Source: Cellulomonas fengjieae
GTDB lineage: Bacteria; Actinomycetota; Actinomycetes; Actinomycetales; Cellulomonadaceae
Assembly (NCBI RefSeq): GCF_018388465.1
Contig: NZ_CP074404.1
Coordinates: 3,162,001-3,226,000 of the forward strand
Length of the DNA stretch: 64,000 nt
Reading direction: 5' to 3'
Under the pieces are notes generated by a model, which worked only from the letters and a program-made list of their open reading frames with translations, made no database searches and was not told where the DNA came from. The translations under genes were made by a program, and so were the position numbers. Every line of letters begins with the position of its first letter. Within the stretch, counting starts at the first letter, position 1. Below, piece by piece: positions 1 through 9,292 of the stretch.

Positions 1-594
1 GTCCACGACGGTCGACAGGTGCTCCCAGGACAGCAGGAAGCCCAGCGAGACGTCCCAGCGGCTCGCCCCGCGCGCCAGCTCCCGCACCCAGAAGTCCACC
101 TCGGACTGCCCGGGGGTGCGACCGAGCACGTCGTCGTACAGGCGCACCACCCAGCCCGCGCGCGTGGAACCGGCCTGCTGGTAGTGCTCGTCGGACGCCA
201 GGAAGCCCGCACTGACGTGGGAGACCGTCCAGCCGGAGGCCAGCGCGTCCACCCAGTTGCTCAGGCCCACGGCGTCGGGGCCGCGACCCAGGAACCGCTC
301 GTACGTCCCGGTGATCAGCCGCGTGCGGTACTCGTGGCTGGACGTGATCGCGTTCGCCACCTCCACGCGCGGCCGACCGTCGAGGATCGCTGCCCGCCAC
401 GTCCCCAGCCCGGTCGGGTCCGGCGCGCGGCCGAACAGGTCCCGGTACACCCGGACCACGTAGCGCTCGACTGCCACCTCCTGGGCCGTCGCGGACGCCA
501 GCGGCGCGGCGACCGCGGGGGCGGTTCCGGTGAGCACGGTGAGGACACAGATCCCCGCGACGAGCCATCGTCGGACGGCACCGGGCACTCTCAC
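1..594 (-). CDS. Exported DUF4214 domain protein (partial, 3' end outside window)
   Basis: The reading frame runs off the left edge, leaving 198 codons. I chose GTG 594 because a GAGGGAGG ribosome site lies just upstream. The first ~33 residues are a signal peptide (basic start, hydrophobic core, APAVAAP-type end). Then come two similar segments with the pattern 'YRDLFGRAPDPTGLGTW' and 'YDDVLGRTPGQSEVDFW', typical of DUF4214 repeats, which are found in secreted or surface proteins of actinobacteria and S-layer-like proteins. Their function is not established; a role in surface or carbohydrate binding is only a guess. The total length and any C-terminal domain are unknown. Confidence 0.75.
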   Translation of the reverse strand, partial: MRVPGAVRRWLVAGICVLTVLTGTAPAVAAPLASATAQEVAVERYVVRVYRDLFGRAPDPTGLGTWRAAILDGRPRVEVANAITSSHEYRTRLITGTYERFLGRGPDAVGLSNWVDALASGWTVSHVSAGFLASDEHYQQAGSTRAGWVVRLYDDVLGRTPGQSEVDFWVRELARGASRWDVSLGFLLSWEHLSTVVD

Positions 595-694
595 GACGGC
601 CTCCCTCGTCAGCGCGGGCGCGCGCTGGCGCGATCGTAGCGGCCACGCTGCCACCTCCGGGCGGCGTTTCCGGGTGACCTGTGGGTGGGCTGGT

Positions 695-700
695 CTAGCC
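695..700 (+). promoter_or_regulatory. Candidate -10 box of a leaderless transcript
   Basis: TAGCCT lies 8 nt before ATG 709 with no ribosome site between them, which would place the transcript start at or next to the start codon. Seen in sequence; not tested. Confidence 0.35.
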
Positions 701-708
701 TCGGCGGC

Positions 709-1284
709 ATGGCCGTGGAGGTACTGCCCGCACTCGGACGCTACGACGACTTCTTCGAGGTCGTCGGGGTCAAGAAGCCCGGCGGCGGGGGCTGCTGGTG
801 CATGGCGTACCGGGACAGCCGGGTGCCGAACGACGCCCGGGGCGCGTACATGCGTGACGAGTGCGCCACGGCGCCCGGACCGGGCGTGCTGGCGTTCGTG
901 GACGGCGTGGTCGCGGGCTGGTGCTCGGTCGCCCCTCGCAGCACCTACCGCCGGCTGATGCGCTCCCGGACCATCCCGTTCGTCGACGAGCGGGACCCGT
1001 GGAGCATCGTCTGCTTCGTCGTGCGACCGGCGTTCCGGCGTCGCGGGCTGATGCACGAGCTGCTCGAGGGTGCGGTCGCGCACGCCGCCACGAACGGCGC
1101 CGAGGTGGTGGAGGGCTACCCCGTCGAGATCGACGGCGGTGACCGGGTCGAACTCGGCTCGGGGTACGTGGGCACCGCCCGGCTGTTCGAGTCGGCGGGC
1201 TTCACCAGGGCCGCGGCCACGACGGGCCACAGCGGCGGCCGACCGCGCGTGGTCATGCGCAAGGAGCTCTCGAGCGGGCGCTGA
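709..1284 (+). CDS. GNAT-family N-acetyltransferase
   Basis: A 191-residue protein starting MAVEVLPALG. The acetyl-CoA binding signature is in 'VRPAFRRRGLMHELLEGAV' (about residues 105-123), the V/I-x-x-x-x-R-x-x-G pattern of GNAT motif A. The C-terminal part 'GTARLFESAGF' is the usual beta-strand/helix closing the fold. An early 'GCWCMAYR' segment recurs in actinobacterial GNATs of unknown substrate. It stands alone and transcription appears leaderless. An in-frame upstream start (685) is possible but would remove the promoter-start arrangement. The substrate cannot be inferred. Confidence 0.8.
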   Translation: MAVEVLPALGRYDDFFEVVGVKKPGGGGCWCMAYRDSRVPNDARGAYMRDECATAPGPGVLAFVDGVVAGWCSVAPRSTYRRLMRSRTIPFVDERDPWSIVCFVVRPAFRRRGLMHELLEGAVAHAATNGAEVVEGYPVEIDGGDRVELGSGYVGTARLFESAGFTRAAATTGHSGGRPRVVMRKELSSGR

Positions 1285-1322
1285 CACGCTCCGATCGTGA
1301 CCATCCCGAGATCTGGATGTTA

Positions 1323-1334
1323 CTTACCGGTAAG
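1323..1334. promoter_or_regulatory. 12-bp perfect palindrome, candidate operator
   Basis: CTTACCGGTAAG is a perfect palindrome with a central CG, as in LacI-family operators. It lies ~106 bp before the importer operon and just upstream of a possible -35/-10 pair (GTGAAA 1341-1346, TACCCA 1365-1370, 18-bp spacer). No regulator gene lies beside it in this window. Confidence 0.4.
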
Positions 1335-1439
1335 ACCCTCGTGAAACCGGACACATCGGTGTGCTACCCATAGCCCACTGAGAACCCAGCCGGCGGCTGT
1401 GCCCCTGCGCGTCCGCGGCTCCGACAGAAGAGGTAGCGC

Positions 1440-3089
1440 ATGTCCTCCCTCGCACCACATCGACGCCGCGTCCTCGCGGCGACCGCCGGACTCGCGGCGA
1501 CCGCTCTCGTGCTGACCGCCTGCTCGGGCACCGACGACGAGGGCGGCGCCGACGGCGGCGACAGCGGCTCCGGCACCTCGCTCACCATCGGCACCACGGA
1601 CAAGGTCACCTCGCTCGACCCGGCGGGCTCGTACGACAACGGCTCGTTCGCCGTGCAGAACCAGGTGTTCCCGTTCCTCATGAACACCCCCTACGGCAGC
1701 CCGGACGTCGAGCCCGACATCGCGGTCTCCGCTGAGTTCACGGCACCCACCGAGTACACGGTCACGCTCAAGCCCGACCTGAAGTGGGCCAACGGCCACG
1801 ACCTGACGGCCTCGGACGTGAAGTTCACGTTCGACCGCCAGCTCGCGATCGCGGACGAGAACGGGCCGTCCTCGCTGCTCTACAACCTGGAGAGCACCGA
1901 GGTGGTCGACGACACCACCGTCGTGTTCCACCTGAAGTCCGAGAACGACCAGATCTTCCCGCAGATCCTGTCCAGCCCCGCGGGCCCGATCGTCGACGAG
2001 GAGGTCATGTCGGCCGACTCGCTGACCCCGGACAACGAGATCGTCGACGCGAACGCGTTCGCGGGCCAGTACGTCATCACCAGCTACGCGTTCAACGAGC
2101 TGGTCTCCTACGAGGCGTACGACGACTACGCGGGCGTGCTGCCGGCGGCCAAGACCTCCGAGGTCAACGTCAAGTACTACGCCGACTCGTCGAACCTCAA
2201 GCTGGACATCCAGGAGGGCAACATCGACGTGGCGTTCCGCAGCCTCTCGGCGACGGACGTCGCCGACCTGGCCACGGACGACAACGTCAAGGTCGTCGAC
2301 GGTCCCGGCGGGGAGATCCGCTACATCGTCTTCAACTTCGACACGCAGCCGTTCGGAGCCAAGGCCGACGGCGCGGACCCGGCCAAGGCCCTCGCGGTCC
2401 GCCAGGCGGTCGCCCACCTGATCGACCGGGAGCCGCTGTCGGAGCAGGTCTACAAGGGCACCTACACGCCCCTGTACTCCTACGTGCCGGACGGCCTGAC
2501 GGGTGCGACCGAGTCGCTCAAGGGCATGTACGGCGACGGCGACGGCGGTCCCGACGCCGCCAAGGCCAAGGCGGCGCTCGAGGCCGCGGGCGTCACGACC
2601 CCGGTCGCGCTGAGCCTGCAGTACTCGAACGACCACTACGGTCCCTCGTCGGCCGACGAGTACGCCCTCATCAAGGACCAGCTGGAGAAGGACGGCCTGT
2701 TCGCGGTCGACCTGCAGACCACCGAGTGGGTCCAGTACTCCAAGGACCGCACGTCGGACGTCTACCCGTCCTACCAGCTCGGCTGGTTCCCGGACTACTC
2801 CGACGCCGACAACTACCTCACGCCGTTCTTCCTCACGGAGAACTTCCTGTCCAACCACTACGCCAACCAGGCGGTCAACGACATGATCCTGGAGCAGGCG
2901 ACGACGGCCGACGCCGACGCCCGCACCGCGCTCCTCGAGGGCATCCAGGACGCCGTGGCCGCGGACCTCTCGACGGTGCCGTACCTGCAGGGCGCCCAGG
3001 TGGCGGTCGTGGGCACGGACGTGACGGGCACCGAGGACACCCTCGACGCGTCGTTCAAGTTCCGCTACGGCGCACTCGCCACGAGCTGA
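1440..3089 (+). CDS. ABC transporter substrate-binding lipoprotein, family 5 (SBP_bac_5)
   Basis: This 549-residue protein is the binding component of an oligopeptide/oligosaccharide (Dpp/Opp-type) importer. A lipoprotein signal ends in LTAC with Cys28 as lipidation site, followed by a Ser/Gly/Asp-rich spacer. The mature part has the family 5 landmarks 'LTIGTTDKVTSLDPAGSYDN', 'LKPDLKWANGHDLTASDVKF' and 'AVRQAVAHLIDR'. Length matches the family. It is the first gene of an operon with two permeases and a double ATPase. The neighbouring GH42 beta-galactosidase suggests that oligosaccharides could be the cargo, as for some family 5 binding proteins, but peptides cannot be excluded. Confidence 0.9.
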   Translation: MSSLAPHRRRVLAATAGLAATALVLTACSGTDDEGGADGGDSGSGTSLTIGTTDKVTSLDPAGSYDNGSFAVQNQVFPFLMNTPYGSPDVEPDIAVSAEFTAPTEYTVTLKPDLKWANGHDLTASDVKFTFDRQLAIADENGPSSLLYNLESTEVVDDTTVVFHLKSENDQIFPQILSSPAGPIVDEEVMSADSLTPDNEIVDANAFAGQYVITSYAFNELVSYEAYDDYAGVLPAAKTSEVNVKYYADSSNLKLDIQEGNIDVAFRSLSATDVADLATDDNVKVVDGPGGEIRYIVFNFDTQPFGAKADGADPAKALAVRQAVAHLIDREPLSEQVYKGTYTPLYSYVPDGLTGATESLKGMYGDGDGGPDAAKAKAALEAAGVTTPVALSLQYSNDHYGPSSADEYALIKDQLEKDGLFAVDLQTTEWVQYSKDRTSDVYPSYQLGWFPDYSDADNYLTPFFLTENFLSNHYANQAVNDMILEQATTADADARTALLEGIQDAVAADLSTVPYLQGAQVAVVGTDVTGTEDTLDASFKFRYGALATS

Positions 3090-3104
3090 CCCCGCATCGC
3101 AGGC

Positions 3105-3140
3105 CGACGGTCCCGTCCCCCACGGGGGCGGGACCGTCGG
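3105..3140 (+). terminator. Strong intercistronic stem-loop after the binding-protein gene
   Basis: The arms 3105-3116 and 3129-3140 are perfectly complementary over 12 bp, and the loop itself contains CCCC/GGGG pairing. No T-run follows. It sits between the binding-protein stop and the first permease, a usual place for a hairpin that protects or attenuates mRNA so that binding protein exceeds permease. It need not be a full terminator. Confidence 0.6.
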
Positions 3141-3169
3141 GCTCGTCCGCACCGCGACAGGCAGGAACC

Positions 3170-4276
3170 ATGACCTCCACCACCACCGGAGCACCCACGG
3201 GCGTCACGCCCGAGCCCACGACGGCGGCTCCGGCCGCGAAGAGCAGGCGATCGGGGGGGCACCTGGGCAGCTACCTGCTGGCCCGGTTCCTGCTGATCTT
3301 CCCCACCATCTTCATCCTGGTCACCACCGTCTTCGTGCTCATGCGGGCGACGGGCGACCCGATCACCGCCTCGCTCGGCGGCCGGCTGACGCACGACCAG
3401 CTGCAGGAGCGGATCCACGCGGCGGGCTACGACCGGCCGATCCTCGTCCAGTACCTCGAGTACCTGGGCAACGTGCTGCGCGGCGACTTCGGCACCACGA
3501 TCTCCGACAACCGCCCGGTCACCGAGGTGGTCATGACGTACGGGGCGGCCACCGTCGAGCTGGCGTTCTACGCGCTGCTCGTCGCGCTCCTGGTCGGGAT
3601 CCCCCTGGGCCGCATGGCGGCCGCGCGCCGCGACAAGGGCGTCGACGCGACCCTGCGCATCTCCGGGATCCTGGCGTACGCGACGCCCGTGTTCTTCGCC
3701 GGCATCCTGCTCAAGCTCGTCTTCTCCGTCTGGCTCGGCTGGCTCCCGGTCGCCGGGCGCGCGTCGACGGACACCCAGATCGACCTCCAGCGCCACGGCG
3801 CCGGGACCGGCATCTTCCTGATCGACGCCATCAGCACGGGCGACCCCGCCGTGGTCCTCGACGTGCTCGAGCACGCGATCCTGCCGGCGCTGGCCCTCGG
3901 CCTGCTGACGGGCGGCATCTTCCTGCGGCTGGTGCGCACCAACGTCATCGGCACCCTGTCCACGGGGTACGTCGAGGCGGCCCGTTCCCGCGGGGTCAAC
4001 GAGCGGCGGCTGCTGCGCCAGCACGCCTGGCGCCCCGCCCTCGTGCCCATCATCACGGTGATCGGCCTGCAGGTCGCGATGCTGCTCAGCGGTGCGGTCC
4101 TGACCGAGAAGACCTTCGAGTGGAAGGGGCTCGGCTTCCAGCTGGTCCAGTACCTGCTGGCCCGCGACTTCGTCGCAGTGCAGGGCCTGGTGGTCCTGCT
4201 CGCCGTGGTGGTGGCGCTGACGAACTTCGTCGTCGACGTCATCGCCGCGCTCGTCGACCCGAGGATCAGGTACTGA
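3170..4276 (+). CDS. ABC transporter permease, DppB/OppB type
   Basis: This 368-residue inner-membrane subunit starts at ATG 3170 inside a longer open frame; the start follows an AGGCAGGAACC ribosome site. A polar Thr/Pro/Ala-rich N-terminus (about 35 residues) precedes the first membrane helix 'LLARFLLIFPTIFIL'. The BPD_transp_1 domain includes the EAA loop 'EAARSRGVNERRLLRQ' at about residues 268-283, which contacts the ATPase. The protein ends 'DVIAALVDPRIRY', as in DppB relatives. Its stop is 2 nt before the next permease start. Confidence 0.9.
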   Translation: MTSTTTGAPTGVTPEPTTAAPAAKSRRSGGHLGSYLLARFLLIFPTIFILVTTVFVLMRATGDPITASLGGRLTHDQLQERIHAAGYDRPILVQYLEYLGNVLRGDFGTTISDNRPVTEVVMTYGAATVELAFYALLVALLVGIPLGRMAAARRDKGVDATLRISGILAYATPVFFAGILLKLVFSVWLGWLPVAGRASTDTQIDLQRHGAGTGIFLIDAISTGDPAVVLDVLEHAILPALALGLLTGGIFLRLVRTNVIGTLSTGYVEAARSRGVNERRLLRQHAWRPALVPIITVIGLQVAMLLSGAVLTEKTFEWKGLGFQLVQYLLARDFVAVQGLVVLLAVVVALTNFVVDVIAALVDPRIRY

Positions 4277-4278
4277 CC

Positions 4279-5376
4279 ATGACTGCACTGACCCCCCTCG
4301 ACGGCCCAGACGCCGTCCACGCGGCGCCGCCCGCGCCCGAGCACACCGCACTGTGGAAGCGCCTGCCCGTCGTGCGCCACGTCCGCACGAGCGTCGGCCT
4401 GCAGCGCACCATGCTGGTCATCGGCATCGTGCTGACGCTCGTGTTCATCATCACCGCCGTCTTCGCTCCCCTGCTGGCGCCCTACGGCTTCAGCCAGCTG
4501 AGCTCGGGCGACCAGAGCTTCGGCGCGCAGCAGCCGCCGTCGGCCGAGCACTGGCTGGGCACCACGGTGGGCGGCTACGACGTGCTGTCGCGCACCATCT
4601 GGGGCGCCCGCCCGGCGCTGCTCGTCATCATCGTGGCCGTCGTGCTGTCGATCTTCCTCGGTGTGGCGCTCGGCCTGGTCTCCGGCTACTTCGGCGGCTG
4701 GGTGGACCGCGTGCTGGTGGTCATCGCGGACGCGCTCTTCGCGTTCCCGTCCCTGCTGCTGGCCATCGTCGTCGCGATCGTCATCAGCGGCGGGCAGTCG
4801 TCGATGTGGGGCGGGGTGATGGCGGCCGCCATCTCGCTGAGCGTCGTGATGATCCCGCAGTACTTCCGCGTGGTCCGCGCCGAGGTCGTGCGCGTGAAGG
4901 CCGAGGCGTTCGTCGAGTCCGCGCGGGTCATCGGCTCCGGCCACCTGCGCATCATGGGCCGGCACGTGCTGCGCAACTCGACCCGGACGCTGCCGCTGAT
5001 CCTCACCCTGAACTGCTCGGAGGCGGTGCTCACGCTGGCCGGCCTCGGGTTCCTCGGGTTCGGGATCGAGCCGACCGCCGCCGCCGACTGGGGCTACGAC
5101 CTGTCCAAGTCGCTGTCCGACGTCACCTCCGGCATCTGGTGGACCGCGATGCCCGCGGGCGTCGCGATCGTGCTCACCGTGCTGGGGGCCACCCTGGTCG
5201 GGGAGTCGCTCAACGACCTCGCGGACCCGCGCCTGCGCACGCGCCGGGCCGCCAAGGCCGCCGTGACCAGCCCTGTCGTGGCGGTTCCGGGCGGCGCGCT
5301 CACCGACGAGCTCGACGCCGTCGACGAGCTCGAGGCCCCGGACGATCTGTTCGACGGACGAGGGGAACGCGCATGA
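4279..5376 (+). CDS. ABC transporter permease, DppC/OppC type
   Basis: The second membrane subunit, 365 residues. After a cytoplasmic N-terminus comes a helix 'MLVIGIVLTLVFIITAVFAP', then the OppC N-terminal motif 'HWLGTTVGGYDVLSRTIWGAR' and the permease domain. The EAA loop 'ESARVIGSGHLRIMGRHV' is at about residues 212-229. The C-terminal ~40 residues are acidic and extend beyond 'LADPRLR', where most relatives end. Its stop overlaps the ATPase start (ATGA at 5373-5376), indicating translational coupling. Confidence 0.9.
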   Translation: MTALTPLDGPDAVHAAPPAPEHTALWKRLPVVRHVRTSVGLQRTMLVIGIVLTLVFIITAVFAPLLAPYGFSQLSSGDQSFGAQQPPSAEHWLGTTVGGYDVLSRTIWGARPALLVIIVAVVLSIFLGVALGLVSGYFGGWVDRVLVVIADALFAFPSLLLAIVVAIVISGGQSSMWGGVMAAAISLSVVMIPQYFRVVRAEVVRVKAEAFVESARVIGSGHLRIMGRHVLRNSTRTLPLILTLNCSEAVLTLAGLGFLGFGIEPTAAADWGYDLSKSLSDVTSGIWWTAMPAGVAIVLTVLGATLVGESLNDLADPRLRTRRAAKAAVTSPVVAVPGGALTDELDAVDELEAPDDLFDGRGERA

Positions 5377-7070
5377 CCACCGAGAACGTCGTCGACATCC
5401 GGGACCTGCGCGTCTCGTTCGCCACCGACGCCGGCACCGTCCGGGCCGTCGAGGGTGTCACCCTCCAGGTGGCCGCGGGGGAGGTCCTCGCCATCGTGGG
5501 CGAGTCCGGCTCGGGCAAGACCGTGACCGCCCGCTCCCTCCTCGGCCTGCTGCCGGAGACCGCGCTGACCAGCGGCGTCGTGCTGCTGACCCGCAAGGAC
5601 GGCTCGGCTACGCACGACATCGTCACGCTGCGCGGCAGCGACCTGCGCGACGTGCGCGGCCGGGACGCCGCCATGGTGTTCCAGGAGCCGTCGACCGCGC
5701 TCAACCCGGTCTTCCCGGTGGGCTGGCAGATCGCGGAGGGCCTGCGCGCCCACGGTCGCCTCTCGGACAAGGACGCACGCGCCCGCGCGATCGACGTCCT
5801 GCGCCTGGTCGGCATCCCGGACCCGGAGCACCGCGTCGACCACTACCCGCACCAGTTCTCGGGCGGCCAGAAGCAGCGCATCGTGATCGCGCAGGCGCTG
5901 GTCCTCGACCCGGGCCTGATCATCGCCGACGAGCCGACCACCGCGCTCGACGTCACCGTGCAGGCCGAGATCCTGGACCTGCTGCGCCGCCTGCCGCAGG
6001 AGTTCGGCTCCGCGATCGTGCTGATCACGCACAACATGGGCGTCGTCGCCGACCTCGCCGACCGGGTCGCGGTCATGTACGAGGGCGAGATCGTCGAGCA
6101 GGCCGACGTGCGCACGCTGTTCTCGTCGCCGCAGCACCCGTACACCCGGCGGCTGCTCGACGCGGTGCCGCGCGTGGGTGGCAGCCGCCTGCGCGACCGC
6201 GCGCGGGCGGTGGGTGAGCTCGAGGCGATGGTCGTCGACGAGTCCGCGACGCCGGTCGTCGAGGCGAAGGAGCTGCGCGTCGTCTACCCCGGCCGGCTGC
6301 GGCAGCCCGCGTTCACCGCGGTCGACGGCGTCGACCTGGTGATCCGGCCCGGTGAGGTCCTCGGGCTGGTGGGCGAGTCGGGCAGCGGCAAGACCACGAT
6401 CGGGCGCGCGATCGCCGGGCTCACCTCGATCAGCGGTGGTTCGCTGAAGGTGCACGGCGTCGAGATGCTGGACGTCAAGGAGAAGGTCTTCCGCCCCGTC
6501 CGCAAGCGCATCGGGTTCGTCTTCCAGGACCCCGCGACGAGCTTCAACCCGCTGCTCACCATCGCGCAGTGCGTGGCCGAGCCCATGGTCGTGCACGGCC
6601 TGGCACCCAACCCGGTCGAGGCGCGGCCGCGGGTCGACGAGCTGCTGGAGGCGGTCCAGCTGCCCAGGGCGTTCGGTGACCGGTTCCCGCACGAGCTGTC
6701 CGGCGGCCAGCGCCAGCGTGCGAGCCTGGCGCGCGCGCTCATCCTCGGGCCCGAGCTGCTCGTCGCCGACGAGCCGACGAGCGCGCTCGACGTCTCCGTG
6801 CAGGCCCGGGTGCTGGACCTGTTCGCCCGCCTGCAGGCCGAGCTGGGCTTCGCGTGCCTGTTCATCAGCCACGACCTGGCCGTCGTCGACCTGCTCGCCC
6901 ACCGCATCGCGGTCCTGCACCGCGGGGTCCTGGTCGAGGAGGGCACGGGCGACGAGGTGCTCGGCGCGCCGAAGCACCCCTACACGCAGCGCCTGCTGGC
7001 TTCCCTGCCCGTGCCGGACCCGGTGGAGCAGGCCGCGCGGCGCGAGGCCTGGCGGAGCCTGCGGACGTAG
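5373..7070 (+). CDS. ABC transporter ATP-binding protein with two fused ATPase domains (DppD-DppF type)
   Basis: A 565-residue protein with two complete nucleotide-binding domains. The first has Walker A GESGSGKT (~42), signature FSGGQKQR (~161) and Walker B IIADEPTTALD (~184). The second has GESGSGKTT (~332), LSGGQRQR (~442) and LLVADEPTSALD (~465). Each is followed by the 'HPYTRRLL/HPYTQRLL' segment typical of oligopeptide-importer ATPases. The fusion replaces separate DppD and DppF genes and is common in actinobacteria and rhizobia. It closes the four-gene importer operon. Confidence 0.93.
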   Translation: MTTENVVDIRDLRVSFATDAGTVRAVEGVTLQVAAGEVLAIVGESGSGKTVTARSLLGLLPETALTSGVVLLTRKDGSATHDIVTLRGSDLRDVRGRDAAMVFQEPSTALNPVFPVGWQIAEGLRAHGRLSDKDARARAIDVLRLVGIPDPEHRVDHYPHQFSGGQKQRIVIAQALVLDPGLIIADEPTTALDVTVQAEILDLLRRLPQEFGSAIVLITHNMGVVADLADRVAVMYEGEIVEQADVRTLFSSPQHPYTRRLLDAVPRVGGSRLRDRARAVGELEAMVVDESATPVVEAKELRVVYPGRLRQPAFTAVDGVDLVIRPGEVLGLVGESGSGKTTIGRAIAGLTSISGGSLKVHGVEMLDVKEKVFRPVRKRIGFVFQDPATSFNPLLTIAQCVAEPMVVHGLAPNPVEARPRVDELLEAVQLPRAFGDRFPHELSGGQRQRASLARALILGPELLVADEPTSALDVSVQARVLDLFARLQAELGFACLFISHDLAVVDLLAHRIAVLHRGVLVEEGTGDEVLGAPKHPYTQRLLASLPVPDPVEQAARREAWRSLRT

Positions 7071-7150
7071 GGGCGCCGGGCTCGTCGGTCGTCACCCTGT
7101 CGGCCTCCCGGGGGTGCCCGGACCTGGTCGAACGGATGCCCTCGACCTGT

Positions 7151-7180
7151 TTGACAGGCGCGCCGACGCTGACCCACGAT
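7151..7180 (+). promoter_or_regulatory. Promoter of the GH42 gene
   Basis: TTGACA at 7151-7156 and CACGAT at 7175-7180 are separated by 18 bp. The expected start of transcription is about 7187, upstream of the palindrome at 7197. This gives the beta-galactosidase its own promoter despite lying behind the importer operon. Confidence 0.5.
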
Positions 7181-7196
7181 GACGCGCCTGCTTCAT

Positions 7197-7208
7197 CGAA
7201 GCGCTTCG
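7197..7208. promoter_or_regulatory. LacI-family-like operator in front of the beta-galactosidase
   Basis: CGAAGCGCTTCG is a perfect 12-bp palindrome with the central CG and A/T flanks of LacI/GalR-family operators. It lies just after the predicted transcription start and 50 bp before the GH42 start, a position suited to repression relieved by a sugar. The regulator is not in the window. Confidence 0.55.
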
Positions 7209-7258
7209 CCTAGGTTCCCGAGGGGACCTCGACCGACGCGCCCCGCCCAGGAGACCCG

Positions 7259-9292
7259 ATGACCCGCACCCCCTTCGTCCCCGACCGGTTCTGGTTCGGC
7301 GGCGACTACAACCCCGAGCAGTGGCCGCGCGAGGTCTGGGCGCAGGACGTCGAGCTCATGCAGCGCGCCGGCGTGACCACCGCGACGATCGGCGTCTTCT
7401 CGTGGGCGCTCCTCGAGCCCGAGGAGGGCCGGTACGACCTCGGCTGGCTCGACGACGTCATCGAGATGCTGCACGCCGGCGGCATCGGCGTCGTCCTGGC
7501 GACCCCGACCGCGTCCCCGCCGCCGTGGTTCACCGCGGCCCACCCCGACGCGCTGCCGGTGCTGGCCGACGGCACGCGGCTGTGGCACGGCAGCCGCGAC
7601 ACCTACTGCGTCTGCGCCCCCGCGTACCGCGAGGCGTCCCGGTCGATCGCGGGCGTCCTGGCCGAGCGCTACGGCTCCCACCCGGCGCTCCAGGCCTGGC
7701 ACATCCACAACGAGTACGGCACGTACTGCTGGTGCGACCACGTCGCGACGGCGTTCCGGACGTGGCTCCAGGGCCGGTACGGCACCCTCGAGGCGCTGAA
7801 CGAGGTGTGGTGGACGACGTTCTGGAGCCAGCACTACGAGTCCTGGGACCAGGTGGTGCCGCCGCGCGCGACCCAGTACCTGCACAACCCGACCCAGGCG
7901 GTCGACTTCCGGCGCTTCTTCTCCGACGAGATGCTGGACGCCCTGCGTGAGCAGAAGGAGCAGATCCGCGCCGCCGGCTCGTCGGCCCCGGTCACCACCA
8001 ACTTCATGCTCCCCACGTGGAACCACCTGGAGCAGTGGGGCTGGTCCGCCGAGCTCGACGTGCCGTCGGTCGACCACTACCTCGACACCACCGGCCCCGA
8101 CGGCGAGGCGCACGTCGCCTACGCGGGGGACGTGACCCGAGGCTGGGCGGACGGCGGCCCGTGGCTGCTCATGGAGCAGTCGATCAGCTCGATCTCGGTC
8201 GAGGGCCGCGTCGCGTTCAAGGACCCGGCGCGCGCCGTGCGCAACTCGCTCGGCTACGTGGCGCGCGGCTCCCAGTCGTCGCTGTTCTTCCAGTGGCGGG
8301 CATCGGCGGCAGGCTCCGAGGCCTGGCACGGCGCGATGGTCCCGCACGCCGGTGCCGACTCCGCGACGTTCCGTGCGGTGTGCGAGCTGGGTGCGGTGCT
8401 CGACTCCATCGCCGAGGTGGTCCGCCCGCCCGCTGACGGGCGCGTGACGGACAGCGGCATCGCCATCTGGTGGCACGCGGACGGCTGGTGGGCGCTGGAC
8501 AACGCGGGCCTTCCGTCGGACCACCTCAGCTACCCCGACGCCGTGCGCTCGGTGCACCGTGCGGCGTGGCACGCCGGGCTGCCGGTCGACTTCGCGCGGC
8601 CCGGTGCCGACCTGGCCGGCTACCGCGTGCTGCTCGTGCCCAGCATGTTCGCGATGGACGACGACGCCGTCCGGTCCGCCGAGGCGTTCGTCGCGGCCGG
8701 CGGCCACCTGGTCGTCTGGCCGTTCACCGGCATCGCCGACGAGAACCTGCACGTGGTCACCGGTGGCTACCCGGGGCGGCTGCGCGACCTGGTCGGCCTG
8801 CGCGTCGAGCACCTGGCGCCGCTCGCGCCCGGCGAGACCGTCACCCTGGACGACGGCTCCACCGGCTCGGTGTGGTCCGAGCTGGTGCAGCCCGACGACG
8901 CGGCCGTGCTGCGGCGCTACCGCGGCGGCGACCTGGACGGCCGGCCGGCGGTCACCCGCGTGCAGCGGGGTGCGGGCACGGTCACCTACGTCTCGACGCA
9001 CCTGGACCTGGCGGCGACGCGCGCGCTGCTCGAGGAGATCGCCTCGGGCGCCGGCATCGCCCCGGTCGTGGCGGACCGGCCCGCGGACGTCGAGGTGGTG
9101 CGCCGCCGCGGCGCCGACCACGACTACCTGTTCGTGCTCAACCACTCGGGCGCCCCGGCGCGCGTTTCCGGACCCGGTCTCGACCTGGTGGGCGGGGACC
9201 GCACCGACAACGGCGTGCGGGTCGTCCCCGGCGGCTACCTGGTGGTGCGGGAGGACGCCGACGCGACGTGGGACGTCACGACGACCGACTGA
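7259..9292 (+). CDS. Beta-galactosidase, glycoside hydrolase family 42
   Basis: This 677-residue cytoplasmic enzyme (no signal peptide) should remove terminal beta-galactosyl residues from oligosaccharides. The N-terminus 'FWFGGDYNPEQWP' is a GH42 hallmark. The acid/base Glu is in 'HIHNEYG' (~residue 151) and the nucleophile Glu in 'LLMEQS' (~304). Cys residues around 110 and 156-161 match the zinc cluster seen in some GH42 enzymes. The later part contains the trimerisation and C-terminal beta domains; length is typical. The ribosome site is AGGAGACCCG. The importer upstream probably feeds it. Its 3' end overlaps crtEb on the other strand by 17 nt. Confidence 0.93.
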   Translation: MTRTPFVPDRFWFGGDYNPEQWPREVWAQDVELMQRAGVTTATIGVFSWALLEPEEGRYDLGWLDDVIEMLHAGGIGVVLATPTASPPPWFTAAHPDALPVLADGTRLWHGSRDTYCVCAPAYREASRSIAGVLAERYGSHPALQAWHIHNEYGTYCWCDHVATAFRTWLQGRYGTLEALNEVWWTTFWSQHYESWDQVVPPRATQYLHNPTQAVDFRRFFSDEMLDALREQKEQIRAAGSSAPVTTNFMLPTWNHLEQWGWSAELDVPSVDHYLDTTGPDGEAHVAYAGDVTRGWADGGPWLLMEQSISSISVEGRVAFKDPARAVRNSLGYVARGSQSSLFFQWRASAAGSEAWHGAMVPHAGADSATFRAVCELGAVLDSIAEVVRPPADGRVTDSGIAIWWHADGWWALDNAGLPSDHLSYPDAVRSVHRAAWHAGLPVDFARPGADLAGYRVLLVPSMFAMDDDAVRSAEAFVAAGGHLVVWPFTGIADENLHVVTGGYPGRLRDLVGLRVEHLAPLAPGETVTLDDGSTGSVWSELVQPDDAAVLRRYRGGDLDGRPAVTRVQRGAGTVTYVSTHLDLAATRALLEEIASGAGIAPVVADRPADVEVVRRRGADHDYLFVLNHSGAPARVSGPGLDLVGGDRTDNGVRVVPGGYLVVREDADATWDVTTTD

